A DNA stretch of 64,000 nt from assembly GCF_001889545.1 (NCBI RefSeq), contig NZ_CP018194.1:1710501-1774500 (forward strand). The letters are read 5' to 3'. The notes below the pieces were generated by a model. The model worked only from the letters and a program-made list of their open reading frames with translations. It ran no database searches and was not told the DNA's origin. A program made the translations under genes and the position numbers. Shown here one piece after another: positions 16,968 to 27,026 of this stretch. The DNA is from Granulibacter bethesdensis. Lineage in GTDB: Bacteria > Pseudomonadota > Alphaproteobacteria > Acetobacterales > Acetobacteraceae. Every line of letters starts with the position of its first letter. The first letter of the stretch is position 1.

Positions 16968-17957
16968 ATGACGGCCTTGATTATTCTGACCGGCGGAGCA
17001 GGCTTTATCGGTTCAAACATCGCAGCCGAGCTGAATGGAGCAGGCCATACCGATATCGTTATCATTGACTGGCTCGGCACTGAACGGAAATGGCATAATA
17101 TTGCCAAGCGGCGTTTCGCTGATTTTGTCTTTCCGGAAGAAGTCAACACCTTTCTGGACGGTTTGAAGGGCGCTGATGCCGTTGTGCATATGGGGGCCAA
17201 TTCATCAACCACTGCCACGGATGGTGATGAGATCATCCGCTCCAATTTCCGCCTGTCATGTCGCCTGTGGAACTGGTGTGCTGCCACCGGAACGCCCTTC
17301 ATCTACGCTTCATCCGCCGCGACCTACGGCGATGGCCGTATGGGCTTTGTCGATGACGACAGCGATGCGGGTCTCGACGCCCTGCATCCGCTCAATCTCT
17401 ACGGCTGGTCCAAACATGCTTTCGACAAATGGGCTTTGGAAAGGGCACGTCGCCATGACGCCCCCCCGCAATGGGTCGGCCTGAAATTTTTCAATGTCTA
17501 CGGCCCCAACGAATATCACAAGAAAGACATGATGAGTCTGGTGGCCAAAAATACACCGCTCATCCTGGATGGTCAGACGATCCGCCTGTTCAAGTCCCAC
17601 AGGCCCGAATTCGCGGACGGAGAACAGCTACGCGACTTCATCTATGTCAAGGACTGCGCCTCCGTCGTCACCTGGCTGCTTCAGAACCGCCATGTCAGCG
17701 GATTGTTCAACCTTGGAACCGGGAAAGCCCGCTCCTTCCGGGATCTGATGCTGGCCGTCGGACAGGCTGCGGGAAAAACGACATCCATCGAGTTCGTCGA
17801 TATGCCAGCGTCCATCCGCGATCAGTATCAGTATTTCACAGAAGCCTCCATGCACAAGCTTCGAGCGGCTGGTTACACACAGGATTTTTACACTCTGGAA
17901 GAAGGCGTGCGGGATTATGTGCAGACTTATCTGATCCCGCAGGATCAATACCGCTAA
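16968..17957 (+). CDS. hldD: ADP-L-glycero-D-manno-heptose 6-epimerase
   Basis: A short-chain dehydrogenase/epimerase that makes ADP-L-glycero-beta-D-manno-heptose for the LPS inner core. GGAGFIGSNIA is the NADP-binding motif, SSAATYG and YGWSKHAFD supply the catalytic Ser/Tyr/Lys set, and KFFNVYGPNEYHK is typical of HldD. At 329 residues it is normal length. AGGA precedes the ATG. It lies upstream of a heptosyltransferase-like gene and near gmhA, so this is a heptose locus. Confidence 0.95.
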   Translation: MTALIILTGGAGFIGSNIAAELNGAGHTDIVIIDWLGTERKWHNIAKRRFADFVFPEEVNTFLDGLKGADAVVHMGANSSTTATDGDEIIRSNFRLSCRLWNWCAATGTPFIYASSAATYGDGRMGFVDDDSDAGLDALHPLNLYGWSKHAFDKWALERARRHDAPPQWVGLKFFNVYGPNEYHKKDMMSLVAKNTPLILDGQTIRLFKSHRPEFADGEQLRDFIYVKDCASVVTWLLQNRHVSGLFNLGTGKARSFRDLMLAVGQAAGKTTSIEFVDMPASIRDQYQYFTEASMHKLRAAGYTQDFYTLEEGVRDYVQTYLIPQDQYR

Positions 17958-18011
17958 TTTCAGACGATCCAAGAGCGTTTTTATTGCGTCAACCTTGAAG
18001 ATATCAGATCT

Positions 18012-20852
18012 ATGACCGCTGAGGCCCCACAAGCAATGAAGATCATTATCGGGCTGATTGAACACATTGGTGATATTATTGCCTGTGAGCCTGTCAGCCG
18101 CTATGTCCGGTTTATGTATCCTGAGGCCCATATTTCATGGGCTGTCATCAAACCTTATCGCTCACTGATTGATCAAAACCCGTATATTGATGAAACTATC
18201 ATCCTTGAATGCCTGACTGACTGGATAAAATTAACAAAACATCAGCGTTTCGATCGCATTATCGATCTGCATATCAATCACAGAGTATGCGAGCATTGCC
18301 GGGTTCCCCTGATCAAGGAACATGGAAACGGCTTCGTTAATACCTATGAATGGTTTGATTACGGCAGCATTCTGGAAGCTTTTTCCATAGGTGCCGGGTT
18401 GCCAAAATTATCAGCTGCTCCTGTGGTCTATATTGATCAGGATGCCCGAGAAGCTGTCGATGCACTGGCTCTACCCGATGAATACTGTGTGATTCATCGG
18501 GATTCCAATCTGCCGGTCAAAGACTGGTCCGCTGAGAAATGGGCCGAGGTCATGACCTGGATACAATCCGTCCTTGGCATGACGGTGGTTGAAGTGGGTG
18601 CTTATAAGGGCAGCAGACCCTCTGCGCCACCGGCCAGCGTCATTGATCTGACTAACCGTACATCCCTGCTGGAAACAGCCGAAATCATCCGGCGCGCCCG
18701 TTTCTTCGTGGGTATCGATAGCGGGCCGTCTCATATGGCAAATGCCTGCGGTACACCCGGTGTCGTTTTGCTGGGTCATCTGGGGATATTCAAACACTAT
18801 AATCCCTTCTCCGGCCGCTATGGAACACAGGCGCGCGATATCAAGCTTGTGCGAAATCTCAATGGCCCCGTGCAGGAGATTGAAGTCTCTGAAGTCACCG
18901 AGGCGATTGCCTATATCGCGTCCGTCCATCGCATCACACCACTTGAAGCGTCTTCTGATACCAGCCTATCCAGCATTGGCATTGCTCCGGCTGATCCCAC
19001 TGAACGTGCCCTGATTCTCAAGTCCGGCCTGTTTGATGCTGCCTGGTACAAGCTGCATTACATACCATCAGAGGCTCATGATCCGCTTGATCATTTCATC
19101 GCCATTGGTGGTCATAAAGGTTACAAACCAAGCCCGGCTTTTGACTGCGAACATTATCTGACAACCTATCCCGATATTGGTGCACAACAGATTAATCCTC
19201 TTTTGCATTATCTGCACTGCGGTCAGGCAGAAGGGCGCGCCATATCTGCTGATGTGCTGCCTGAGCTGAAAACATGGGACAATACCGATCGTAGAGCAGA
19301 AGAAGATGCTTTGCGCCTCTTCTCCAATTCTCTGCCACAGACATCATCATCTGAAGAAGTGGTTGATATTCCACGCCTGTTTGCATTCTATCTGCCACAA
19401 TTTCATCCAATTGCTGAAAACAATTTTGCTCACGCTCCGGGCTTTACGGAGTGGACCAATGTCATCAAAGCCGAACCGCTTTTCCGTGGCCACTATCAGC
19501 CACGCCAGCCAGGCGAACTTGGCTACTATGATCTTCGTTCCGTTGATGTCATGCGGAAACAGGTCGATCTTGCCTTGCAACACGGCATTTCCGGATTCTG
19601 TTTTTATTACTATTATTTTGCCGGTAAAAAGCTTCTCTACAAGCCGATTGAAAACTATATCAATTCCGATATCTCAGCTCCGTTCTTCTTTCTCTGGGCC
19701 AACGAGAACTGGAGCAAGAGGTGGGATGGAGGCGACAAGGAAATCATTATCGCGCAGGATCATTCCTCAGAAGATGATCTGATCTTCATTCGTGAACTGC
19801 TGCCGCTTTTTCAGGATCAGCGTTACGTCAAGATCAGCGGCAAGCCGATCCTGATGGTATATAAGGCGCATCTTTTCCCTGACATCTTCCAGACTACCGA
19901 AATCTGGCGGGAAGAAGCGCTCAAACACGGCTTCCCCGGCCTTTACCTGGTCATGGTTGATGACTGGACCGATGAGGAAGTCCAGCCGCGCCTGCGCGGG
20001 TTTGATGCAAGCTATGAAATTCCCTCCAATGTCGTGCCACGCAATGTTCTGAGCGATGAAACAGACGGGCTTGATCTGGGCGATGATTTCGAGGGACGAA
20101 TTGTCGATTATCATAAATTTGCCAGCTATCACATGGGCCGCCCCATGCCGGAATATAGGCGGCATCGTACCGTCATGCTGCCATGGGACAATACCCCGCG
20201 CTATGGCTCCCGCGCCATGGTCCATGTGAATACCAGCAACAATGCCTATCGGACCTGGCTGACACAAGCCATGCTGGATACGCATCGCCGCCACGTTCCA
20301 GAAGAGCGCATTGTTTTCCTGCATTCATGGAATGAATGGTGCGAAGGAACCTATGTGGAACCGGATGGGCGTTACGGGCGTCATTACCTGAACGAAACAC
20401 GTGCAGCCGTTCAGGATGTACGAGATATTCTCTCACTTGGCTACGAGGGCGAAGCTATCAACGCATTGACCAAATTGCAGCATATCGGCCACATCAAGGA
20501 TGAAGGCGCATTTCGCGTTCTTCAAGCCAGCCGTATGTATACGCATTATCTTTATAATGAGATTCTCCGGCTGCGTGATCATGCCCACAATCTTCAGCAG
20601 GCGCTGCAGCATCATCGTGCTGCCCCTCCTGATCTTGTGCAGAAACTGAATGAACAAACCACCCTACTTTCGCAGGAACTGGCTCTGTCTCAGGAGCAAT
20701 CATCTTATCTTCAATCAGAAATTGAGAGAATAAATTCAACCCTATCCTCCCAGATTGAAAATGTAACCACTCAGCTCCATACTGTAGTAACATCGACCTC
20801 CTGGCGTATAACCGCTCCCATACGCTGGATGCGGCGTCTGCTGACGCGCTGA
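18012..20852 (+). CDS. GT9 heptosyltransferase-like / WbsX fusion glycosyltransferase
   Basis: A 946-residue multidomain protein. Residues 1-300 are GT9-like (IEHIGDIIACEPVSRYVR at the N-terminus, HRDSNLPVKDWSAEKW, and FFVGIDSGPSHMANACGTPGVVLLG). Residues of about 330-415 contain tail repeats of the Y-x-x-x-Y-P-D-I ... HYLHCGQAEGR type. Residues 455-790 are a WbsX/GH99-like domain (FAFYLPQFHPI, GFTEWTNV, FFLWANENWSKRWDG, HSWNEWCEGTYVEPD). Then follow a coiled coil and a final TSTSWRITAPIRWMRR motif. It probably adds sugars in LPS or surface polysaccharide. An alternative start is at the ATG of MKIIIGL, eight residues in. Confidence 0.85.
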   Translation: MTAEAPQAMKIIIGLIEHIGDIIACEPVSRYVRFMYPEAHISWAVIKPYRSLIDQNPYIDETIILECLTDWIKLTKHQRFDRIIDLHINHRVCEHCRVPLIKEHGNGFVNTYEWFDYGSILEAFSIGAGLPKLSAAPVVYIDQDAREAVDALALPDEYCVIHRDSNLPVKDWSAEKWAEVMTWIQSVLGMTVVEVGAYKGSRPSAPPASVIDLTNRTSLLETAEIIRRARFFVGIDSGPSHMANACGTPGVVLLGHLGIFKHYNPFSGRYGTQARDIKLVRNLNGPVQEIEVSEVTEAIAYIASVHRITPLEASSDTSLSSIGIAPADPTERALILKSGLFDAAWYKLHYIPSEAHDPLDHFIAIGGHKGYKPSPAFDCEHYLTTYPDIGAQQINPLLHYLHCGQAEGRAISADVLPELKTWDNTDRRAEEDALRLFSNSLPQTSSSEEVVDIPRLFAFYLPQFHPIAENNFAHAPGFTEWTNVIKAEPLFRGHYQPRQPGELGYYDLRSVDVMRKQVDLALQHGISGFCFYYYYFAGKKLLYKPIENYINSDISAPFFFLWANENWSKRWDGGDKEIIIAQDHSSEDDLIFIRELLPLFQDQRYVKISGKPILMVYKAHLFPDIFQTTEIWREEALKHGFPGLYLVMVDDWTDEEVQPRLRGFDASYEIPSNVVPRNVLSDETDGLDLGDDFEGRIVDYHKFASYHMGRPMPEYRRHRTVMLPWDNTPRYGSRAMVHVNTSNNAYRTWLTQAMLDTHRRHVPEERIVFLHSWNEWCEGTYVEPDGRYGRHYLNETRAAVQDVRDILSLGYEGEAINALTKLQHIGHIKDEGAFRVLQASRMYTHYLYNEILRLRDHAHNLQQALQHHRAAPPDLVQKLNEQTTLLSQELALSQEQSSYLQSEIERINSTLSSQIENVTTQLHTVVTSTSWRITAPIRWMRRLLTR

Positions 20853-20933
20853 ATATGACTGATGAACAAAGTTTAAAAAATTTTACCTTCATTGTTTCTG
20901 AACTTTGACGGCTTTCAAGAGCGATATTTACGC

Positions 20934-22514
20934 ATGAACGAGCAACCGGATCATACACTGACTGACTCTGTTCAGGCGCGTTATGGGCGAATGCACTTTT
21001 TTGCCCATGACACCGGGGCATTAAAAACATCGCTTGAGACATATGGTGAATGGGCAGAAAATGAGATCCGCTTTCTGAACAGCTTCATCAGAGAAGGCGA
21101 TACTGTTATCGATGTGGGTGCCTTCATTGGTACGCATGTGCTGGCATTTTCACACGCCGCAGGCACCCATGGACATGTTATCGGCATTGAAGCGCAGGAA
21201 CAGTCTTTCAAACTGCTCTGCAACAATGTTCTTGATAATAACGCCGCCAATGTCCGCTTGGAAAATGCTATTGCCGGGGAAGAGAATCAGGTTCGCCTTA
21301 TCCACGATATAGATATTTCGCACGATGCCAGCTTTGGCAGCACATCCCTGCTGGAAGATTTTTCATCTGCGGGCAATACTGCGCCCAACATGATAGAAGT
21401 TCGGGAAATCACGCTTGATTCCCTTCATTTGGCAACATGCCGACTGGTCAAGATCGACGCAGAAGGGATGGAGCACATTGTACTGAAGGGTGCCACCGAT
21501 CTTCTGTCACGTCTGCAGCCCGTCATTTATGCGGAGTGCAACGCCACTGACAGCGGGCTGAAAACTCTTCATCTCCTGAAAAAACATGGATATCAGACAT
21601 TTGCCCATGTGGTGCCGGCTTTTAATCCTGAGAATTTCTTTGGTGCGCCCAATGATATCTTCTCCGGATCATGTGAAGTCGCTCTGATTGGCATCCCTGA
21701 TGACCTGCTCGGTACGCTTCAATCCTATGTCCTGCATGAGAAAGAGCTGATCCTGCGGATTGAAACCGCTGATGATCTCGCACTGGCCATGCTGCATAAA
21801 CCACAATATCCGGTTGAGATTCTCCGGCCCTGCGCAGCCGCCCATACTGGCGGCACAGCATGGCTTGACTATTACAGCGCCCTCCCCTTGCATGTGGAAG
21901 CGCTGGAGCGGGATGTCGCTTTCCTTTCTCAGTCTCTGCAGACAGAACGCGATGAAAAGCAGGTCATCGTGGCTGATGCGGCAGCGCTGCGTCTCAAAAA
22001 TCAGGAGTTGGAGAGAGATGCCTCCCTGCTGCGGGACGCCATCAGCGCAGAAGAGGATCAACGCAACAAAAGTGAGGCAGAAGCAGCCGCAGCCTCACTG
22101 AGAATTCAGGAACTGGAGAGAGATGTCTCCATCCTCCGCAAGGCCGTCATAACAGAGGCAGAGCATTACAAGGAGGCATCACTCAGGGTACAGGAACTTG
22201 AAAGAGAAATCCCGATCCTGCAACAGTCAGCACGGATCGAGCGTGAGGGGCGTCTTGCTGCGGAGCATACAGCTCTCAATCACAGCGAGACAGCAGCCAA
22301 TCTTCAAGCCATTGCCGATACAGAAAGGCAATTGAGACAGGAGACTGAACACACTCTGACCAATGCCGAAGAGCAATGGAGAAAAGAGCGGGAGGCTTTC
22401 CTGGAAACACAACGCCAGCTGACAAACGAGATATCCAGCCTTCGTTCTTCGACATCCTGGAAGGTTACCGCCCCCCTGAGATATGCGGTCCGGCGTCTGT
22501 TCCGGCGTCACTAA
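20934..22514 (+). CDS. FkbM-family methyltransferase with long coiled coil
   Basis: Residues of about 50-220 are a SAM-dependent FkbM methyltransferase: GDTVIDVGAFIGTHVLAFS (motif I), IGIEAQE, LVKIDAEGMEHIVLKG and VIYAECN. Residues 310-500 are a coiled coil with repeated QELERD/E units about 36 residues apart. The protein ends SSTSWKVTAPLRYAVRRLFRR, the same terminal motif as the upstream gene product. Such proteins methylate hydroxyls on surface glycans. The ATG at 20934 is preferred over an in-frame TTG at 20892 that lacks a ribosome site. Confidence 0.82.
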   Translation: MNEQPDHTLTDSVQARYGRMHFFAHDTGALKTSLETYGEWAENEIRFLNSFIREGDTVIDVGAFIGTHVLAFSHAAGTHGHVIGIEAQEQSFKLLCNNVLDNNAANVRLENAIAGEENQVRLIHDIDISHDASFGSTSLLEDFSSAGNTAPNMIEVREITLDSLHLATCRLVKIDAEGMEHIVLKGATDLLSRLQPVIYAECNATDSGLKTLHLLKKHGYQTFAHVVPAFNPENFFGAPNDIFSGSCEVALIGIPDDLLGTLQSYVLHEKELILRIETADDLALAMLHKPQYPVEILRPCAAAHTGGTAWLDYYSALPLHVEALERDVAFLSQSLQTERDEKQVIVADAAALRLKNQELERDASLLRDAISAEEDQRNKSEAEAAAASLRIQELERDVSILRKAVITEAEHYKEASLRVQELEREIPILQQSARIEREGRLAAEHTALNHSETAANLQAIADTERQLRQETEHTLTNAEEQWRKEREAFLETQRQLTNEISSLRSSTSWKVTAPLRYAVRRLFRRH

Positions 22515-22537
22515 AACACTTACCCGAGCAGGCTATT

Positions 22538-22568
22538 ACCTGCTTCCGAACTCCGGTCGGAAGCAGGT
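22538..22568. terminator. perfect 12-bp inverted repeat between convergent genes
   Basis: ACCTGCTTCCGA (22538-22549) pairs perfectly with TCGGAAGCAGGT (22557-22568) around a seven-base loop. It lies between the converging FkbM and gmhA genes and can serve both, though neither side has a good T tract. Confidence 0.65.
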
Positions 22569-22584
22569 TGCTATTGACACTGCT

Positions 22585-23178
22585 TTACCGCCCCTCGACC
22601 GGAAACAACGTCCGCTCCACCACCGCACAGAGCATATGTGCGGCGGTGATATGAATCTGCTGGATAATGGCCGTCTGGGGTGATGGCGCCAGCAGCAGGC
22701 GGTCACACAGCTCGGTCATGGCGTTACCCGCGACGCCTGTGAAGCCAAAGGTGATGATCCCCTTCTCCCGAGCAGCCTGCAACGCCCGGATGACGTTCGG
22801 TGAGCGACCAGAAGTGCTGATCCCCAGAAACACGTCGCCCTTTTGTCCCAGCCCGGTCACCTGACGCTCAAACACATGCTCATAGCCGTAATCGTTGCCG
22901 ATAGCGGTCAGGGCTGAACTATCCGTCGTCAAGGCCAGGGCAGGCAGCGGCGCACGGTCATACATCAGGCGGGAAACGAACTCGGCGGCAATATGCTGTG
23001 CATCCGCAGCACTGCCGCCATTGCCCGCAATCAGCAGCTTTCCGCCATTGCGGATGGAGGTGCAGACATCCTCACCCATGCGGATGAGGGTCTCGCGAGC
23101 CGCTTCATCTGCCGCAAAGGCGTCCATGGCCTTGCAGGAAGCATCCAGAAAACGGGTCAGAAAATCGCGATGATCCAA
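22585..23178 (-). CDS. gmhA: phosphoheptose isomerase (SIS domain)
   Basis: GmhA converts sedoheptulose 7-phosphate to D-glycero-D-manno-heptose 7-phosphate, the first heptose step. The 197-residue protein has [40 protein letters not shown], and [15 protein letters not shown] (SIS sugar-phosphate site). No in-frame ATG exists upstream; the start is TTG at 23178, with GAAGG about ten bases before it. Together with hldD it shows the cell makes heptose for LPS. Confidence 0.92.
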   Translation of the reverse strand: MDHRDFLTRFLDASCKAMDAFAADEAARETLIRMGEDVCTSIRNGGKLLIAGNGGSAADAQHIAAEFVSRLMYDRAPLPALALTTDSSALTAIGNDYGYEHVFERQVTGLGQKGDVFLGISTSGRSPNVIRALQAAREKGIITFGFTGVAGNAMTELCDRLLLAPSPQTAIIQQIHITAAHMLCAVVERTLFPVEGR

Positions 23179-23500
23179 AGCACATATACCTTCATGCAGG
23201 CCAATTCGAGACCCGCAAGCGTCATGCAGCCACGGGTTGGGTTACTCTATCACCTTGCCCGTCACGGTGTAAGCGGTGTGATGCCGGCTGAGACGCTCCC
23301 CGCCAGCAGGCCCCGCCAGCAGGGCCCAAAAATGATAACAAATTTCTATCTATTCATTTAAGTTACAACTCATATACCGCATTGTCCATTGTGGCGCACC
23401 ATGCGGGGCAGCACTTTCCCGCTTCGAGCGAGGCGCTCTTTCCATCCCCCCTGCCTCACCCGACAAAAACAGCAGCCCGATCCAAGGAGCCGAAACGTCC
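23179..23500. other. divergent intergenic region, gmhA / aldehyde dehydrogenase
   Basis: This gap separates two divergent genes and must hold both promoters. Near 23295-23330 there is a short GC-rich direct repeat (CCCGCCAGCAGG, twice, offset by about 14 bases). No reading frame or riboswitch was recognised. Confidence 0.4.
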
Positions 23501-24892
23501 ATGCGCTACGCGACGATCAATCCCTATAATGGGGAAGTCCTCAAACAATTCCCTGAAGCCACGGATGCGGATATTGCCCGGGCGATCACCGATGCGCATG
23601 CAGCGTTTCAGTCCTGGCGTTACGAACCCTTTGCCGAGCGGGCCAAGGTTATGCGCAGCGCCGCCGCAATCCTGCGGAGCGATCTGGACGGCTACGCCCG
23701 CCTGCTGACCCTGGAAATGGGGAAGCTGTTCACCGAGGCCAAGCTGGAAGTCGAGTTGTCGGCAAAAATTTTCGAATACTACGCTGACAATGCCGAACAC
23801 CTGCTGGAGCCTGAGATCCTGCCAGTCGCCGATCCCGCCGAGGGCAAGGCGATGATCGTGCATGAGCCGCTGGGCGTCATTATGGCGATCGAACCGTGGA
23901 ATTTCCCCTACTACCAGATTGCCCGCATCATCGCGCCGCAGCTTTCCGCCGGGAACACCGTGCTGCTGAAACATGCTCAGAACGTGCCGCAATGCGCCGA
24001 GGCCTTCGAAGCGCTGATGCTGAAGGCCGGCCTGCCGTATGGGGCCTTCCTCAACCTGTTTGCCTCCCGCGATCAGATCACCACCATCCTGCATGATCCC
24101 CGTGTCTGTGGCGTGGCCCTGACCGGGTCGGAACGCGCAGGCTCCGCCGTGGCTGCCACCGCCGGAGCAGCGCTGAAAAAATCCATGATGGAGCTGGGCG
24201 GTGCGGATGCCTTCGTTGTGCTGGAAGACGCCGATCTGAAAAAGACCGTCGACTGGGCCGTGTTTGGCCGCCACTGGAATGCCGGCCAGGTCTGCGTATC
24301 CTCCAAGCGCATGATCGTCGTGGACAAGGTTTATGACCAGTTCATGGAAGGCTATGTGAAGGGAGTCGCGGCGCTGCGTGCAGGCAATCCGTTTGATCCC
24401 GAAACCACGCTCGCCCCGCTCTCCTCCCAGGCCGCTGCGGATGGTTTGAAGCAGCAGATTCGTGATGCCGTCGCGCAAGGGGCCAAAGCCACCGAAGTGG
24501 GGGCTCCGGTTCCCAATCAGGGTGCTTTCGTGCAGCCGACGATCCTGACCGACATTAATGGCGACAATCCGGCACGCCATTGGGAATTCTTCGGTCCTGT
24601 CTCCATGATCTTTCGGGCGAAAGATGAGGACGATGCCGTCCGCATCGCCAATGATACCCCATATGGTCTGGGCGGATCGGTTTTTACCGCTGATGAGGAG
24701 CGCGGCAAGCGCGTTGCCCGCCGGATTGAGACCGGGATGGTATTCATCAATCACCCGACCATGGTGAAGGCTGACCTTCCCTTTGGCGGCGTCAAGAACT
24801 CCGGCTATGGCCGCGAGCTGATCGGTCTGGGCATCAAGGAATTCGTGAACCACAAGCTGATCGATGTCGTCGATATAGACGCGCCGTTCTGA
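23501..24892 (+). CDS. NAD(P)-dependent aldehyde dehydrogenase, succinate-semialdehyde type
   Basis: A 463-residue class of aldehyde dehydrogenase closest to NADP-dependent succinate-semialdehyde dehydrogenases. EPWNFPYYQIARIIAPQLSAGNTVLLKHA binds the cofactor; MMELGGADAF contains the general-base glutamate; and NAGQVCVSSKR contains the catalytic cysteine. PFGGVKNSGYGRELG-like sequence closes the fold. AAGGAG precedes the ATG. Substrate cannot be fixed from sequence. A bidirectional hairpin follows, shared with the converging Hint-domain gene. Confidence 0.88.
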   Translation: MRYATINPYNGEVLKQFPEATDADIARAITDAHAAFQSWRYEPFAERAKVMRSAAAILRSDLDGYARLLTLEMGKLFTEAKLEVELSAKIFEYYADNAEHLLEPEILPVADPAEGKAMIVHEPLGVIMAIEPWNFPYYQIARIIAPQLSAGNTVLLKHAQNVPQCAEAFEALMLKAGLPYGAFLNLFASRDQITTILHDPRVCGVALTGSERAGSAVAATAGAALKKSMMELGGADAFVVLEDADLKKTVDWAVFGRHWNAGQVCVSSKRMIVVDKVYDQFMEGYVKGVAALRAGNPFDPETTLAPLSSQAAADGLKQQIRDAVAQGAKATEVGAPVPNQGAFVQPTILTDINGDNPARHWEFFGPVSMIFRAKDEDDAVRIANDTPYGLGGSVFTADEERGKRVARRIETGMVFINHPTMVKADLPFGGVKNSGYGRELIGLGIKEFVNHKLIDVVDIDAPF

Positions 24893-24931
24893 AAAAGACC
24901 GGCTTCCTCTTCCTCCTGGCAGGAGGCGCAA

Positions 24932-24970
24932 AAACAGGCGCTCCGGGGTTTATATCCGGGGCGCCTGTTT
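24932..24970. terminator. bidirectional intrinsic terminator
   Basis: AAACAGGCGC (24932-24941) pairs with GCGCCTGTTT (24961-24970), with further internal pairing (TCCGG/CCGGG-like). A-rich and T-rich flanks on the two sides suit termination of both converging genes. Confidence 0.85.
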
Positions 24971-24996
24971 CATTATCCGTGAGTGGTTCAGGCTGA

Positions 24997-26829
24997 TCAG
25001 GCGGACTGTGCCTCAGGCTCCACCGTGACAGAGGAGCTGACATACGGTCCAGCGGAGAGAATCTGGATCGCCAGCATACCGATACCCTCCTGCGACCGGC
25101 GATCGAGCTTCAACACGGCATTGCCTGCAGTCCAGCGGCCCGCTTCGGCCTCATCACGTGCATTCCAGCCCTCATTGGCCAGATTGAGGCTGATTTCCTG
25201 TGCCAAACCGGCATCAAACAGCACCACCTCGCCAACCAGAACCCCCAGAGTGCGACGATCATCGACAAACGGGCCGAACACATCACAGGGGCGGCTGGCG
25301 CGCGACATGATCCGCACGGTTTCGACTCCGGCCGGGATCATGAACACAACCCTGCCGTTGGTTTCCCGCACCTGACGCAGGATCTGGCCTGCTTCGCTCA
25401 TCAGATGAAGATCAGCATCCGTGGTCAGCTCTGGTCCCACATTATGGCTGCCCGGCATGATGGCCTCGGCCCGTGCAGTAAGAGCGCGGAAAACAGGCTC
25501 GACTACCTCCCGGCTCACAGCCAGCGGGGCGGCAGCATCATGCTGCCAGCTACGTAAATTGCGGTGCCCAATGGAGACGACATTGCCTTCAACCGTTCCG
25601 AAACGGATGCGGTTACCAGTATCGAGATAACTTTCCGTCAGAGCACCGTCCGCCATAATGACGGAGTGATCGCCAGTTTCGATGTGATAATATTCGTAAT
25701 CCGTGATCGACCGGTCATAGATAATGGAGGTGCCATTCACCAGCATGCGGACGGGGATGAATTTCCCATCCAGAAACAGGCAATGCTCCGGAGTGATCAG
25801 CAGATCACGATACGGTACCCCATCTGCCAGCGCATCTTTCAGCACCCGCACCGGATAGCCGGCCATGTCATCCGGCAGACCAACACTCACAGTGGCGTGT
25901 GTGTGACCGGCCCAGGAAACCTTGACCTCATGCGGATCATGGCTGGTGAAAGCAAGGATGCGATCGCCAGGCCTGATCTCCTCCACAGGGCGCTCCCCAT
26001 CCGGTGTGCGAATCATGGAGCCAGCAAGGAAGCAAACACCAACATAGATATTGCCGCCAGAATAGGTAATGGCAAGCGGATTGCTGCCACTGCTTGTCGA
26101 ATACGTTCCGGCATTGAGCGTAACGCCACTGGCAATATTGGCCGTATAATGACCGATCTGCTCCCCATTATCACCGTACAAAGTAACAGTACGGGCGGAC
26201 CCGGATGCGGTAATCGTATAGAAACTGACATGCGTAGTAATATTCTGGAATTCGATCGTATCTTTTGACGGGTTATAATTGTTGATGGAGGTGCTGGACA
26301 GATTGATTGCTGCTCCACCAGCATTCACAATCAGGGTACCACCGCCATTTCCAAAATTGATCGTACTGCCGTTCAACGCAGACGCCAGGGCACTGCCATT
26401 GGAAAATAAGCCGCCATTCGAGATATTGATTGTTGATCCACTGAGAAGACCGATCACATTGCCATTCGTCAGACTTGCCGTTCCGCCATTGACATTCAGC
26501 GTCAGCCCACTCAGAGCTGAAGCAAGAACGTTAAGGTTGACTGTACCACCAATATAGAAAGCGTTATTGGTCAGCGTTGCCACGCTGGCGGCAATCGTGA
26601 GCGTGCCAGAGGCGCCCGGCACTACCACATAGTTTGAACCGGCCAGAAAAGATGCCAGGGTGGAAGAAAATCCATTTGTAGTAAAAAGATTCGAGGGAGA
26701 CACATTATTCAGATTTGTCGTCGTCCCGTCAGGATCCTTGATGACAACCTTGTAGGAAGTCAGCACTCCAAGAAAATAAACTGGGGTAACTGAATAAACA
26801 ACGCCTGAACTCGTTGTATAGTCTGTCAT
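24997..26829 (-). CDS. Hint-domain (Hint_2) surface protein
   Basis: A 610-residue protein with an N-terminal, glycine/asparagine/serine-rich beta-repeat half (NGGTASLTNGN, STINISNGG, STINFGNGGG) like secreted beta-helix proteins. The Hint domain starts near residue 265: CFLAGSMIRTPDGERPVEEIRPGDRIL gives the catalytic-type cysteine and block A. LLITPEHCLFLDGKFIPVRMLV contains the T-x-x-H block B. The remaining 190 residues are the C-terminal region common in Hint_2 proteins of acetic acid bacteria. No classical signal peptide is visible. Whether it self-cleaves is unknown. Confidence 0.82.
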   Translation of the reverse strand: MTDYTTSSGVVYSVTPVYFLGVLTSYKVVIKDPDGTTTNLNNVSPSNLFTTNGFSSTLASFLAGSNYVVVPGASGTLTIAASVATLTNNAFYIGGTVNLNVLASALSGLTLNVNGGTASLTNGNVIGLLSGSTINISNGGLFSNGSALASALNGSTINFGNGGGTLIVNAGGAAINLSSTSINNYNPSKDTIEFQNITTHVSFYTITASGSARTVTLYGDNGEQIGHYTANIASGVTLNAGTYSTSSGSNPLAITYSGGNIYVGVCFLAGSMIRTPDGERPVEEIRPGDRILAFTSHDPHEVKVSWAGHTHATVSVGLPDDMAGYPVRVLKDALADGVPYRDLLITPEHCLFLDGKFIPVRMLVNGTSIIYDRSITDYEYYHIETGDHSVIMADGALTESYLDTGNRIRFGTVEGNVVSIGHRNLRSWQHDAAAPLAVSREVVEPVFRALTARAEAIMPGSHNVGPELTTDADLHLMSEAGQILRQVRETNGRVVFMIPAGVETVRIMSRASRPCDVFGPFVDDRRTLGVLVGEVVLFDAGLAQEISLNLANEGWNARDEAEAGRWTAGNAVLKLDRRSQEGIGMLAIQILSAGPYVSSSVTVEPEAQSA

Positions 26830-27026
26830 GGGACTTACCTACGCATGAACGGGGGGAATGGGGCAGCCTGATAATCTAGCCGAGGAGCAATTTCGTACAT
26901 ATTAGTAATGAATATGATATAGTTTTTCAATAAATACTTTTTGTTTATTATTAATAATTTCGGTTTATTTGACAATTTATTTTCAACTTATTGTTTATTG
27001 ATTTGATTAAATCATTCAGGATCAAA

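Noticed and set aside
23456-24931. A 491-codon open frame on the minus strand
   Set aside because: It is antisense to the aldehyde dehydrogenase and its translation resembles no protein family.
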